The notes beneath the pieces are model-generated. The model did no database searches. It was not told the DNA's origin and was given only the letters and a program-made list of their open reading frames with translations. From the NCBI GenBank assembly GCA_041874755.1, contig CP102611.1, forward strand, positions 2,976,001 to 3,040,000: a stretch of 64,000 nucleotides of DNA. The letters are read 5' to 3'. This document shows, piece by piece, positions 45,748 through 54,809 of this stretch (position 1 is its first letter; the number at the start of each line of letters is the position of its first letter). A program made the position numbers and the translations under genes. Source of the DNA: Chitinibacter sp. SCUT-21. Its GTDB lineage: Bacteria; Pseudomonadota; Gammaproteobacteria; Burkholderiales; Chitinibacteraceae.

Positions 45748-47814
45748 ATGAGCTCAATCAAGCAGTGGGGAGCGTGGGCGGCGGTGACGCTGGGCGGCGC
45801 ATTCTCCTTTGCCATGCTCGCGCTGTCGCGCGGCGAGCACGTTAATGCCGTGTGGTTGGTGTTGGCAGCAATTTCTTGCTACAGCATCGCCTATCGTTTC
45901 TATTCCAAATTTATCGCAGAAAAAGTGTTCGAGCTCGACGATTCGCGCTTAACACCAGCAGTTCGTCGTAACGATGGCCTTGATTATGTGCCAACGAATA
46001 AGTGGGTGCTGTTTGGTCACCACTTTGCTGCGATCGCCGGCGCGGGCCCTTTGGTCGGCCCGATTTTGGCCGCGCAGATGGGGTTTTTGCCCGGCACGAT
46101 CTGGATTTTGGTCGGCGTGATGCTCGCTGGCGCGGTGCAAGACTTCTTGATTTTGTTTATTTCAACGCGCCGCGACGGCCGTTCTTTAGGTGAAATGGCC
46201 AAACAAGAGCTCGGTACGATTCCCGGCTTTATTGTGATGGTCGGCGCCTTGGGCGTGATGATCATTATCTTGTCGGCGCTGGCGCTGGTCGTGATCAAGG
46301 CCTTGGCCGAAAGCCCATGGGGCGTGTTCTCGATTGCAATGACGATTCCTATCGCCTTGTTTATGGGCGTGTATATGCGCTACCTGCGCCCAGGTCGCAT
46401 TATGGAAATCTCTATCATCGGTTTCGTGCTGATGATGGCGGCGATTGTCTTTGGTGAGAATATTGCTGCCGATCCATACTGGGGCCCATTCTTCACGATG
46501 ACTGGCCCGCAACTGACTTTTGCGCTGGTGCTGTATGGCTTTATCGCGTCGGCCTTGCCTGTTTGGCTCTTGCTTGCGCCACGTGATTATCTGTCTACCT
46601 TCTTGAAAATCGGTGTGATTGCTGGTTTGGCGGTCGGTATTGTGTTTGCCGCGCCAGAGCTGAAAATGCCAGCGGTGACAAAATTCATCGACGGTACTGG
46701 CCCAGTTTTCTCGGGTTCATTATTCCCATTCTTGTTCATTACCATTGCCTGCGGCGCAATTTCAGGTTTCCACGCCTTGGTGTCATCAGGTACAACGCCA
46801 AAACTGGTTGAGAAAGAAAGCCATATGCGCGTGATTGGCTACGGCTCGATGTTGTGTGAATCGTTTGTTGCGATCATGGCGCTGATTTGTGCTTCGGTTC
46901 TCGATCCTGGTATCTACTTTGCGATGAACTCGCCAGCTGCCGTGATTGGTAAAACGGTAGAAAGCGCGTCAACCGTGATTAATGGCTGGGGCTTTGTGAT
47001 CACACCAGAAATCTTGACGCAAATGGCCAAAGACGTCGGCGAGCATTCAATCTTGTCGCGTGCGGGTGGTGCACCAACGTTTGCAGTGGGTATGGCGGCG
47101 ATTATTTCCGACATCTTCGGCAGCAAAGCGATGATGGCGTTCTGGTATCACTTTGCCATTCTGTTTGAAGCGCTGTTTATTTTGACTGCAGTCGATGCCG
47201 GTACGCGTGCTTGCCGCTTTATGGTGCAAGACACGGTGGGTGTGTTTATCCCTGGCTTTGCAAAAAGCACTTCATGGGCCGGCAATATGCTCGGTACCGC
47301 GGTGGCCGTATCGGGTTGGGGCTTCTTCGTTTACCAAGGCGTAACCGACCCATTGGGTGGTATTAATACGCTGTGGCCGCTGTTCGGGATTGGTAACCAG
47401 ATGCTCGCGTCGATGGCCTTGCTACTCGGTACCGTGGTGTTGTTCAAGATGAAGAAAGAGCGCTACGCGTGGGTAACGATTGTGCCAACCGTATGGTTGT
47501 TCATCACGTCGATGACGGCTGGCTGGCAAAAAATCTTCCATGAAAATCCGAAGATTGGTTTCTTGGCGCAAGCTGATCGCTTTAAAGCGGCGATTGCTGA
47601 CGGCACGATTTTGGCTCCCGCCAAAACCATCGCCGATATGGAACGCATTGTATTTAATAACCAGATCAACGCCGGTCTATGCGCCTTCTTTATGTTGGTG
47701 GCGGTGACGATGTTGATTGCAACGATTATTCATGTACGCAAAGCGCTTGGCCACGCGCATCCGACCGTGAATGAAGTTGGTAGCAATCTAAAAGTTGAGG
47801 CCAGCCGTGCTTGA
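45748..47814 (+). CDS. btsT: CstA-family pyruvate/proton symporter (BtsT-like)
   Basis: The 688-residue inner-membrane protein has about 16-18 helices and belongs to the CstA carbon-starvation family. Landmarks are the early HFAAIAGAGPLVGP segment, ISGFHALVSSGTTPK and the DAGTRACRFMVQD motif. E. coli members BtsT and CstA import pyruvate. Its position after a BtsSR-type pair and behind BtsR-like operator repeats supports the BtsT label. The downstream YbdD/YjiX gene overlaps its end. Confidence 0.93.
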   Translation: MSSIKQWGAWAAVTLGGAFSFAMLALSRGEHVNAVWLVLAAISCYSIAYRFYSKFIAEKVFELDDSRLTPAVRRNDGLDYVPTNKWVLFGHHFAAIAGAGPLVGPILAAQMGFLPGTIWILVGVMLAGAVQDFLILFISTRRDGRSLGEMAKQELGTIPGFIVMVGALGVMIIILSALALVVIKALAESPWGVFSIAMTIPIALFMGVYMRYLRPGRIMEISIIGFVLMMAAIVFGENIAADPYWGPFFTMTGPQLTFALVLYGFIASALPVWLLLAPRDYLSTFLKIGVIAGLAVGIVFAAPELKMPAVTKFIDGTGPVFSGSLFPFLFITIACGAISGFHALVSSGTTPKLVEKESHMRVIGYGSMLCESFVAIMALICASVLDPGIYFAMNSPAAVIGKTVESASTVINGWGFVITPEILTQMAKDVGEHSILSRAGGAPTFAVGMAAIISDIFGSKAMMAFWYHFAILFEALFILTAVDAGTRACRFMVQDTVGVFIPGFAKSTSWAGNMLGTAVAVSGWGFFVYQGVTDPLGGINTLWPLFGIGNQMLASMALLLGTVVLFKMKKERYAWVTIVPTVWLFITSMTAGWQKIFHENPKIGFLAQADRFKAAIADGTILAPAKTIADMERIVFNNQINAGLCAFFMLVAVTMLIATIIHVRKALGHAHPTVNEVGSNLKVEASRA

Positions 47815-48202
47815 TCTGAGCTTTTTGCTCCCCAGCGCAGGGCGTGAACAGCGCTCTGCCTTGGCTGATGAGACGCTGCAGGATGAATATGATCGCTACG
47901 TGGCCGAACAGCGAGCTATTAATCCCTACGGCGTTTTGATGAGCCCGGAAGATTTTCGGCGTTATAGTCTGGGCTCTAACTGGTTGACGGATTCGAACTG
48001 GTTAGCGGACTTGAAAGACACCGCGCAAAAAGTGGTACAGACTTGTCGCTTGATGGTCGGGATTCATGATTATGAATATTACGTCGATCATATGCGCAGC
48101 CAGCATCCGGGCGCTACGCCATTCACGCGCGAGGAGTTTTATCGCTATTGCCTTGACGCGCGCTTTCCCGGCGCGGGCAATGTCAATAAATGCCCGTGTT
48201 AA
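47807..48202 (+). CDS. YbdD/YjiX-family protein with duplicated domain
   Basis: The 131-residue protein is about twice the normal size of the small CstA/BtsT partner family (DUF466, about 65 residues). The C-terminal half (about 69-131) is the recognisable domain: MVGIHDYEYYVDHMRSQHP, EEFYRYC and a Cys-rich end NKCPC. The N-terminal half repeats the same core at a constant offset of 61 residues: Y28/Y31/V32/R36/P40/E48/F50/R52/Y53 match Y89/Y92/V93/R97/P101/E109/F111/R113/Y114. It starts at a GTG inside the end of btsT (8-base overlap) with GAGG six bases upstream; a TTG at 47795 is also in frame. Confidence 0.85.
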   Translation: MLDLSFLLPSAGREQRSALADETLQDEYDRYVAEQRAINPYGVLMSPEDFRRYSLGSNWLTDSNWLADLKDTAQKVVQTCRLMVGIHDYEYYVDHMRSQHPGATPFTREEFYRYCLDARFPGAGNVNKCPC

Positions 48203-48253
48203 TTAAACCCATTCATTGGGCGTAGTACAAAGCAAAAGCCCAGTTGAGACTGG

Positions 48254-48387
48254 TAATGCCGTTCACTTAAGCCGTTCGTGGTGAGCTTGTCGAACCATGA
48301 ATGGCGTGCATAACAGACAAAATGGCCGTTTCCCCTTCGACAAGCTCAGGGCGAACGGCCATTTTTTTGCTTAAGTGAACGGCATTA
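48254..48387. mobile_element. MITE-like nested palindromic element
   Basis: A 134-base unit has perfect 19-bp terminal inverted repeats (48254-48272 and 48369-48387, core GCCGTTCACTTAAG). Inside is an imperfect palindrome of the widespread intergenic GAGCTTGTCGAA / TTCGACAAGCTC type (about 48272-48297 and 48333-48358). A further hairpin AATGGCCGTT/AACGGCCATT (48321-48330 and 48354-48363) is followed by T7. It encodes nothing and may also terminate the btsT operon. Target duplication is unclear. Confidence 0.65.
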
Positions 48388-48430
48388 AGTAGTGTCTGGG
48401 TTTTTGCTTTTTATTCAGCCATTATGCTGT

Positions 48431-49501
48431 TTACCAAGCCAATTCAAGTGTTTTGATTTTATCCAGCACCTGCTCAGCTACTTGCTGATGATCACTTAAA
48501 TTCGGGTGCCACTGGCAGGCGGTGAGTTGCAGCGGATCAAGGTTCAGATAATGAATCCGCGTATTTCCTACCGCTTTTTCCTGCTCAACGACGGCTTGTA
48601 CATTCGGGCGCTGCTGATCATCGGGCCACAGCTTCATCGCGGTGAGGATGATTTGTGGGTTTTTATAACGCTCGTTCAGTTGGGCAATCAATTGGCGGTA
48701 GGCCGCCTGAAAGTCCGTGGCCCTTTGCTCGGTCGTGCGTTTTTCGCCGGCATTCACTGGCGTTGAAAAATCATTAATTCCTAAACCGATGACGACCAAT
48801 TGCGGCTGCCATTTGGCATCAAGTTTGCTGCTGGCATCGGTGTGCAATTGGCGCGGGTAAAAGGTGCGAAAATCACGATCAGGCAAATTGCCGTTCCAGT
48901 TGCGAATCAGCCCCATGCCCGACATCGCATTGGTTTGCCATTGTGCGCCCAATTGCCGTGCTACTTTGATCGCAAAACCTTGGCTGATGTCGGTGCTGGC
49001 GCCAATCTCTGCGTCGCTGCATTCGCGTTTGGTCGATAAATTGGCCAGCGCCGCGGTGAACGAGTCGCCAATAAATTCAATTTTTCGCTTTGGTACTGCG
49101 GGCGCAGCCAACCATTGGCCTTTGTCCAGCGTAAAGCCGTGTACGGTGCCGATGTATTCTGGGGTTTCATTGCGGCGTATGAGTTCTATCGTGTGCTCGC
49201 CCGCGGGCAAGTTTTTAACCCTAACCGTGCGTTTACCCCAAGCTGGCGTAATTTGCTGGACCACTTTGCCGTCGATTTCAACGCTGTAAAAACTGCGCTC
49301 ATCATTAAGCACCACACCGACCGATTCGCCGTTAAAACGTGCCGAAAGCGTCACTCCCGCCCATGTGGCCTGATAGCCTTTCTGTGTGAGTTGCCAGCGG
49401 CCACTGGTATGAATCTGCTCTGGGGTGGTATGAATTGCGTCGCTGGCTTGTACCGCCAGACTCAGCGTGCTGATCAATAGGGCTAGTAATTTTTTTTGCA
49501 T
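48431..49501 (-). CDS. Secreted SGNH-hydrolase esterase (carbohydrate esterase family 2-like)
   Basis: The 356-residue protein has a signal peptide (about 1-19), an N-terminal beta-sandwich (about 25-128) and an SGNH hydrolase domain. The nucleophile is Ser147 in FIGDSFTA; the Gly block is SGMGLIRNWNG, the Asn block GLGINDF, and a terminal DHQ holds the catalytic His. This two-domain plan is that of CE2 deacetylases, which remove acetyl groups from polysaccharides. It may complement the chitinases by acting on acetylated plant or bacterial glycans. Transcribed alone. Confidence 0.87.
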   Translation of the reverse strand: MQKKLLALLISTLSLAVQASDAIHTTPEQIHTSGRWQLTQKGYQATWAGVTLSARFNGESVGVVLNDERSFYSVEIDGKVVQQITPAWGKRTVRVKNLPAGEHTIELIRRNETPEYIGTVHGFTLDKGQWLAAPAVPKRKIEFIGDSFTAALANLSTKRECSDAEIGASTDISQGFAIKVARQLGAQWQTNAMSGMGLIRNWNGNLPDRDFRTFYPRQLHTDASSKLDAKWQPQLVVIGLGINDFSTPVNAGEKRTTEQRATDFQAAYRQLIAQLNERYKNPQIILTAMKLWPDDQQRPNVQAVVEQEKAVGNTRIHYLNLDPLQLTACQWHPNLSDHQQVAEQVLDKIKTLELAW

Positions 49502-49573
49502 AAAGCCTCCTCCTGATCGATCAGTTTACTGCCATTGAGCAGGAAAGGCTTTGATGTAAATGACTTTGTCATT

Positions 49574-49614
49574 CAATACAGACACACCCAGCTAAGCTGA
49601 GTGTGCCGGTATTG
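49574..49614. repeat. Nested inverted repeat CAATAC...GTATTG
   Basis: Outer arms CAATAC (49574-49579) and GTATTG (49609-49614) enclose CACAC/GTGTG and AGCT/AGCT. It lies after the pirin gene. It has no T-run. The ends resemble the inner part of the GGGTATTGCC family. Confidence 0.5.
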
Positions 49615-49679
49615 ATGTAGTATGTATAGCTCAGAAGTTATTGCTAATATTGATCTGTAAAGATATACCCCGCTCTGAC

Positions 49680-50378
49680 TTAGAAAACATCAAAGACTAG
49701 GGCTTCAGCGTGTTGTCCGTGTGCCAGTTGCAATTGTGTCTCGTGCGTTAGCATTGCTGCATCGCCTGCTTTGAGCACAATACCGTTCACCTCCAGTAGC
49801 CCGCGCGCGATATGCACGTATAATTTGCGCCCCATTTGAATCGGCGCTACATATTGCTCGTCGCCATCAAATAGCCCAACGTATAAGCGCACATCTTGGT
49901 GAATCAGCACCGAGCCATTTTCAGCATCGGGGCTGGCGACCAAGCGCAATTGCCCGCGTTTTTCTGCCTCGCTAAAGATCTTTTCTTCATACGATGGCGT
50001 CACGCCTTTTTGATTGGGCATAATCCAAATTTGCAGCAAGTGCGTCTCTTCAGTTTCACTTGGATTAAATTCGCTATGACGCACGCCCGTGCCGGCGCTC
50101 ATGCGCTGCACATTGCCGGGGCGAATGATGCTGCCATTACCCATGCTGTCGCGGTGCTCAATCGCGCCTGAGAGTACATAGGTGATGATTTCCATATCCT
50201 GATGCGGATGCATGCCAAAACCCATGCCCGGCGCGATGCGATCGTCGTTGATCACGCGTAGCGCACCAAAATGCATGTGTGCCGGGTCGTAATACTCGGC
50301 AAATGAAAAACTGAAATTGGAATCGAGCCAACCATGGTTGGCGTGGCCGCGTTCTTCGGCTTTGCGTAGCGTAATCAT
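49680..50378 (-). CDS. Pirin-family protein (YhhW-like)
   Basis: The 232-residue bicupin has its metal site in the N-terminal cupin: MHPHQDMEIITYVLSG and GVRHSEFNPS supply the His/Glu ligands. YhhW-type pirins act as quercetin 2,3-dioxygenases in vitro; the true role is unknown. The ATG at 50378 follows GGAG and gives the family start MITLRKAEERG. It diverges from a LysR gene, its likely regulator, the common genomic arrangement for this family. Confidence 0.93.
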   Translation of the reverse strand: MITLRKAEERGHANHGWLDSNFSFSFAEYYDPAHMHFGALRVINDDRIAPGMGFGMHPHQDMEIITYVLSGAIEHRDSMGNGSIIRPGNVQRMSAGTGVRHSEFNPSETEETHLLQIWIMPNQKGVTPSYEEKIFSEAEKRGQLRLVASPDAENGSVLIHQDVRLYVGLFDGDEQYVAPIQMGRKLYVHIARGLLEVNGIVLKAGDAAMLTHETQLQLAHGQHAEALVFDVF

Positions 50379-50572
50379 CAGATTCTCCATCAATTCATTT
50401 GAACTCTGTATGCCATAATAAGTTGACGGCTGCTGCTTTGATAGCTAAAAGATCTGCCGAAATTATTCAAAATTTTCGATAAAGAATCCTGCGCTGAGGT
50501 AGGTTACACACGCGGATCTTCCAAAATAGGGCTGCAGGTCGGCTTCTTGTGCTACTAGGACGGAGTAAAAAT

Positions 50573-51487
50573 ATGCTGCGCTTGAGTTTGGAGTCGCTAG
50601 AGATCTTGGATGCGATTGCCCGGCGGGGCAGCTTTGCTGCCGCCGCAGAGGAGGTGCATCGCGTGCCGTCGGCGGTCACGTATATGGTGCGCAAACTCGA
50701 AGACGATATGGGCGTGGCGATTTTTGATCGCAGTGGTCATCGCGCCACGCTTACCGCTGCGGGGTTGGAGCTGCTGAATGAAGGCCGCCATTTATTGCGC
50801 GCGGCTAATGAGTTGGAGTGCCGAATCAAGCGGGTGGCCACGGGCTGGGAAACCGAATTATCCATCGTGATCGATACGATTATCCCGCAGCATTTGATTT
50901 ACCCCTTGTTGCGCGATTTTGATGCGATTAATTCTGGCACCCGTTTGCGCTTATTGCATGAGTCTTTGGGGGGTAGTTGGGAGGCTTTGCTTGAACGGCG
51001 GGCAGACATTGCGATTGGTGTGATCGCCCAAGGCCCATCAGGAGGGGGGTATTCCACCCATGCATTGGGTGAGTTTCGCAGCGTCTTCGTGGTGGCGCCG
51101 AATCACCCCTTAGCTAACGCTCCCGAGCCGCTTGCCACACAGGTGATTATGCAGCATCGCGCGATTGTGATTCCAGATAGCGCAAGGCAAATGCCCGCTT
51201 ATTCGTACAATATTTTGTCTGGGCAAGATATTTTGCGTGTGCCATCGATGGCCGATAAAGTGGCGGCGCAAGTCGCTGGCTTGGGTTGTGGCTATTTGCC
51301 GCTGCCGTGGGCCAAGCCTTATTTAGATCGTGGTGAGTTGATTGTGAAAGCGGTGTCAGAAGTGCGTCCGCAATCGCGTTTGTGTCATGCTTGGCGCAGT
51401 CAAGACGCGGGGCAGGCGACGAAGTGGTGGATTAATGCATTAACGCATTCGCCACTGATTCAGCAGTGGCTAAATGCAGAGGGATGA
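50573..51487 (+). CDS. LysR-family regulator divergent from pirin
   Basis: The 304-residue regulator has a LysR helix-turn-helix (about 3-62, FAAAAEEVHRVPSAVTYMVRKLE) and effector domain. The PSAVTY recognition helix places it in the group that commonly lies next to pirin or quinone-stress genes. The ATG at 50573 has GGAG eight bases upstream, so the frame from 50549 is shortened. A GGGTATTGCC inverted repeat begins one base after its stop codon. Confidence 0.92.
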   Translation: MLRLSLESLEILDAIARRGSFAAAAEEVHRVPSAVTYMVRKLEDDMGVAIFDRSGHRATLTAAGLELLNEGRHLLRAANELECRIKRVATGWETELSIVIDTIIPQHLIYPLLRDFDAINSGTRLRLLHESLGGSWEALLERRADIAIGVIAQGPSGGGYSTHALGEFRSVFVVAPNHPLANAPEPLATQVIMQHRAIVIPDSARQMPAYSYNILSGQDILRVPSMADKVAAQVAGLGCGYLPLPWAKPYLDRGELIVKAVSEVRPQSRLCHAWRSQDAGQATKWWINALTHSPLIQQWLNAEG

Positions 51488-51488
51488 T

Positions 51489-51537
51489 GGGTATTGCCTT
51501 ATAGCTTAGATCAGTAAATGGCTAGGTGGCAATACCC
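51489..51537. repeat. Perfect GGGTATTGCC / GGCAATACCC inverted repeat
   Basis: Ten-base perfect arms (51489-51498 and 51528-51537) are separated by 29 bases, exactly filling the gap between two convergent stop codons. No T-run follows, so it does not look like a standard terminator. Confidence 0.75.
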
Positions 51538-51544
51538 TGTTTGC

Positions 51545-52081
51545 TTAGTGCTGACTGCTAACCGAATGCAATAGTTTATCGGTATACGCCAAAGCCGCCG
51601 CAGAAACGAGGAAGGCCAGGTGAATGATCACTTGCCATTTCATTGTTGCTTCCGACATTTGCGCGGCGTTGATAAATGTTTGCAGCAGGTGAATCGACGA
51701 GATGCTAATAATTGCCATTGAAAGCTTCACTTTCAATACGGTCGCGTTCACATGATCAAGCCATTCTGGCTGATCGGGATGGCGGTCAATGCGCAGGCGC
51801 GAGACAAAGGTTTCATAGCCGCCCACCGTCACCATCAATAACAAATTGGCAATCATCACCACGTCGATCAGTCCCAATACGCCCAGCATAATTTGCGTTT
51901 CAGACAAGGTGGTTAAATTGCTCATCATGCTAAATAACGCGGCCAAAAACTTATACGCATACACGCCTTGCACGATGATCAAACCCAGATAAATTGGTAG
52001 TTGCAGCCAGCGGCTGGCAAAAATCACTTTGCCTAAGAGGGGCGTTGGCATTGAGTCTGGCTTCGCTTGTTGATCGTGCAT
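51545..52081 (-). CDS. UPF0114 family membrane protein (YqhA-like)
   Basis: The 178-residue inner-membrane protein has four hydrophobic helices and the family segment [16 protein letters not shown]. The biochemical role of UPF0114 is not established. Its N-terminus may instead start at an internal ATG ten codons in (MPTPLLGK). Transcribed alone, convergent with the LysR gene. Confidence 0.88.
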   Translation of the reverse strand: MHDQQAKPDSMPTPLLGKVIFASRWLQLPIYLGLIIVQGVYAYKFLAALFSMMSNLTTLSETQIMLGVLGLIDVVMIANLLLMVTVGGYETFVSRLRIDRHPDQPEWLDHVNATVLKVKLSMAIISISSIHLLQTFINAAQMSEATMKWQVIIHLAFLVSAAALAYTDKLLHSVSSQH

Positions 52082-52155
52082 AAAGGTTCACTCGTGTAAA
52101 TCAAAGGGTGGCGGTATTGTCTCTGTTGGCCTGTATCGCTGCAAGTCTGCTACCA

Positions 52156-52190
52156 AGAAAAAACCCCTTTGCACGAAACAAAGGGGTTTT
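52156..52190 (-). terminator. Intrinsic terminator of the cytochrome b561/YceI operon
   Basis: A 12-bp stem AAAACCCCTTTG/CAAAGGGGTTTT with a 7-base loop is followed on the minus strand by a T-rich tract. It lies 18 bases after the last yceI stop codon. Confidence 0.87.
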
Positions 52191-52207
52191 AATTGGCAAG
52201 CGCTGAA

Positions 52208-52774
52208 TTATTTTGCGCTAGCTTCTACTTGAATACGCAATGTCACTTCGTCGCTCACGGCTGGCACGTAAGCGGCCATGCCAAATTCGCTACGCTTAAT
52301 TGTTGCTACCGCATCAGCGCCGCACGTTGGTTTTTTGCTCATAGGGTGCGGCGCACATTTGAAGGCGCTTACATTCAGGGTCAATGGTTTGGTCACGCCG
52401 AGCAAAGTGAAATCGCCGCTGACGCTGCTTAATTTGTCGCCGTCAAATTTGAATGACTTGCTTTTGAACGTCATCGTTGGGAATTTGCCCACGTTAAAAA
52501 AGTCTTCGCTAGTCAAATGCTTATCACGCGCCGCCCAGCCGGTATTCAGGCTGGCCGTGTCGATGGTGATATCGACGCTACCGGTTTTCTTTTCTTGATC
52601 TAGCGTGATCACGCCATCGGTTTTTTGGAAAGAACCGCGTTGAGTTGAGAAACCCAAGTGGTTGATTTCAAAGCTGGCGTAGGTGTGCGATGGATCCACG
52701 TTGTAAGTGACCGGCGCAGCTACCGCGCTGAGCGTTGCTGCAGATAAAATCGAAGCCAAAATCAGTTTTTTCAT
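52208..52774 (-). CDS. YceI-family periplasmic protein (copy 1)
   Basis: The 188-residue protein has a signal peptide (about 1-19, cleavage after SAVA) and a lipocalin-like YceI barrel that typically binds a polyisoprenoid or quinone-like lipid. It shows YNVDPSHTYASFEINHLGFS at the start and RSEFGM near the end. AGGAG precedes the ATG. It is the last gene of a three-gene operon with a second yceI and a cytochrome b561 gene, a frequent arrangement that hints at quinone-linked redox work in the periplasm. Confidence 0.94.
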   Translation of the reverse strand: MKKLILASILSAATLSAVAAPVTYNVDPSHTYASFEINHLGFSTQRGSFQKTDGVITLDQEKKTGSVDITIDTASLNTGWAARDKHLTSEDFFNVGKFPTMTFKSKSFKFDGDKLSSVSGDFTLLGVTKPLTLNVSAFKCAPHPMSKKPTCGADAVATIKRSEFGMAAYVPAVSDEVTLRIQVEASAK

Positions 52775-52809
52775 TGTATTACTCCTAGTGGGTATGTTAA
52801 TGAGGCCTT

Positions 52810-53367
52810 TTATTGACCTGCTTTTCCGGTTAATACGAGTTTGTACTTCACTGTTACTTCGTTAGCGACCGTGCCTGTATCGGCCCATGCGCCATCGCCG
52901 AGTTTGTAATTCAGGCGCAGTAAGGGCACGCTGCCTTCCAGAATTAATTCAGCACCTTGCTGCTTCGCGCTCATCTGGCCGACCACATCACGGCTAATGC
53001 CTTTGATCGTTAATTTGCCACGGGTTTCAAATTTGCCGCCGCCCAGTGCTTTGACACTGGTCGCGGTAAAAGTGCCTTTCGGAAAGGCGGCTACGTCAAA
53101 CCAAGCTTTCTTTTTGGCTTCGGCATTGCCATCCGGTCCGCCGACGTCAATGCTGGCCAGATCAACAACGATCTGTGCTTTGGCGCTTTCTGGCTTGGCT
53201 GGGTCAAAATCAATCGCCGTGGTGTAGGTTTTAAACAGGCCATCCACTGGCGTATTCATTTGGCTAAAACTAAAACCGATGCGGCTTTTTTGCGGTACCA
53301 AGGTTTGTGCAGCTTGTGCACCTAAAGCACCGATCAATAGCGTTGCAGCGAGAAGAGGGCGGATCAT
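52810..53367 (-). CDS. YceI-family periplasmic protein (copy 2)
   Basis: The 185-residue protein has a signal peptide (about 1-19, cleavage after GAQA) and a YceI barrel. It is a diverged relative of the next gene: LVPQKSRIGFSFSQMNTPVDG replaces the HTYASFEINHLG region. GGAG precedes the ATG. Thirty-five bases separate it from copy 1 and 20 from the cytochrome gene. Confidence 0.92.
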   Translation of the reverse strand: MIRPLLAATLLIGALGAQAAQTLVPQKSRIGFSFSQMNTPVDGLFKTYTTAIDFDPAKPESAKAQIVVDLASIDVGGPDGNAEAKKKAWFDVAAFPKGTFTATSVKALGGGKFETRGKLTIKGISRDVVGQMSAKQQGAELILEGSVPLLRLNYKLGDGAWADTGTVANEVTVKYKLVLTGKAGQ

Positions 53368-53387
53368 GCTGTGGTTCTCCGTAGGAT

Positions 53388-53951
53388 TTATTTATGTTTC
53401 AAGAAAGGTAGCATCCGCGACAGCGTAGCATCTTTGTCGATGAAATAGTGTTTCAACGCACCCGCCACGTGCAGGCCGATTAACAGCAGCAAACCATTGG
53501 CGAGTAATTCATGAATATCTTTCAATACTTTGGCCAAATCTTCATTTTTGGCGACTAAATCAGGCATTTGCCACACGCCATAAAGCATGACGGGATAGCC
53601 CTTAGCGGAGCTAAGCATCCAACCCACCAGCGGCATAACCAGCATCAATACATACAGCAGATGGTGTACGCCGATGGCCAATTTGCGCTGCAGCGGCGGT
53701 AAATTCGGATCTACCGCAGGAGTACCCCGTACCAGTTTGTAGGCAAAGCGCAGTGCAAATAAGCCCAATACAGTAATACCTGCCCATTTGTGCCAAGCAA
53801 TGAGTTGAAGTTTGAGCTTAAAGGTATCTGGCGCTAAGGGCGTATTGTCGAAAGTCCAAACCAGCGCAAAGGCACCGCAGATCAAGATGGCGGTGAGCCA
53901 GTGCAAGCTGATTTGCAGTGCGTTGTAGTTACTAGGGGCTGCTGACTTCAT
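53388..53951 (-). CDS. Cytochrome b561
   Basis: The 187-residue inner-membrane di-heme protein has four helices. Histidines placed for heme binding are in ISLHWLTA (first helix), AWHKWAG, HHLLYVL and LIGLHVAGALKHYF. CybB-type proteins move electrons between quinol and superoxide or other acceptors. It leads the operon with the two YceI genes. AAGGA precedes the ATG. Confidence 0.92.
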   Translation of the reverse strand: MKSAAPSNYNALQISLHWLTAILICGAFALVWTFDNTPLAPDTFKLKLQLIAWHKWAGITVLGLFALRFAYKLVRGTPAVDPNLPPLQRKLAIGVHHLLYVLMLVMPLVGWMLSSAKGYPVMLYGVWQMPDLVAKNEDLAKVLKDIHELLANGLLLLIGLHVAGALKHYFIDKDATLSRMLPFLKHK

Positions 53952-54158
53952 TGTGGAATCCTTATTCAGTTATTCTGAATTCGAAGTTGATCTTAAATGC
54001 GAATACTTCCTATTGATAGCAAAAATACTTGTATTGACTATTCAAAAAAATTGAACCAGATCAGTCTTTGCGTGCCATCCACGTAATTGTCCGTACCAAG
54101 TGGGCTGAAACACAGTAGAATTGCGCAAAAAAATTCACTGAGAAACTCAGGGGGAAAG

Positions 54159-54809
54159 ATGGAAGATATTGAAAAATTCATCGGTGGGTTTCGCCGTTTT
54201 CAGCATAAATATTTTGGTGAACACAGCTCTTTGTTTGAAGAGCTGAAACAAGGCCAGAATCCAAAGACACTGTTAATTGGCTGTTCAGATTCACGCGTAG
54301 ACCCTGCTTTACTGATGGACTGTGATCCGGGTGATTTATTTGTCGTGCGCAATGTGGCCAATATGGTGCCGCCGTACGAGATTGATGGGGCATATCACGG
54401 TGTTTCGTCGGCGATTGAATACGCAGTTGTGCATCTGGAGGTCAGTAAAATTATCGTTCTTGGCCATTCCGGTTGCGGCGGTATTCGCGCTTTGATGCAA
54501 AACCCAGAGTCGAAAACCGAGGCCAATTTTGTTGGCCGTTGGGTGCGTATTGCCGATTCGGCGCGTGAGCAAGTGCAACGTGAATTGGCGCATAAAGACG
54601 AAGAACGCCAAATCCGCGCCTGTGAAATGGCGGCGATTATTGTTTCACTCGATAATTTAATGTCATTCCCCTTTATTGCCGAGCGTGTTGAAGCGGGCAA
54701 ACTGAGCTTAATCGGCTGGTATTTCGATATTCAGCAAGGTGCGCTCTACGACTTTGACCAAGGCATTAACCGTTTCCGCCCCTTGGTAACGGCGATTACC
54801 ACGCCTTAA
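54159..54809 (+). CDS. can: Beta-class carbonic anhydrase
   Basis: The 216-residue zinc enzyme interconverts CO2 and bicarbonate in the cytoplasm. Zinc ligands are Cys42, His103 and Cys106, with the Asp44/Arg46 dyad in CSDSRVDP and GHSGCGG. The ATG at 54159 follows GGGGGAAAG and matches the family start, so the frame from 54087 is shortened. It supplies the bicarbonate that pyruvate carboxylase and other carboxylases use. Divergent from the cytochrome operon. Confidence 0.95.
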   Translation: MEDIEKFIGGFRRFQHKYFGEHSSLFEELKQGQNPKTLLIGCSDSRVDPALLMDCDPGDLFVVRNVANMVPPYEIDGAYHGVSSAIEYAVVHLEVSKIIVLGHSGCGGIRALMQNPESKTEANFVGRWVRIADSAREQVQRELAHKDEERQIRACEMAAIIVSLDNLMSFPFIAERVEAGKLSLIGWYFDIQQGALYDFDQGINRFRPLVTAITTP

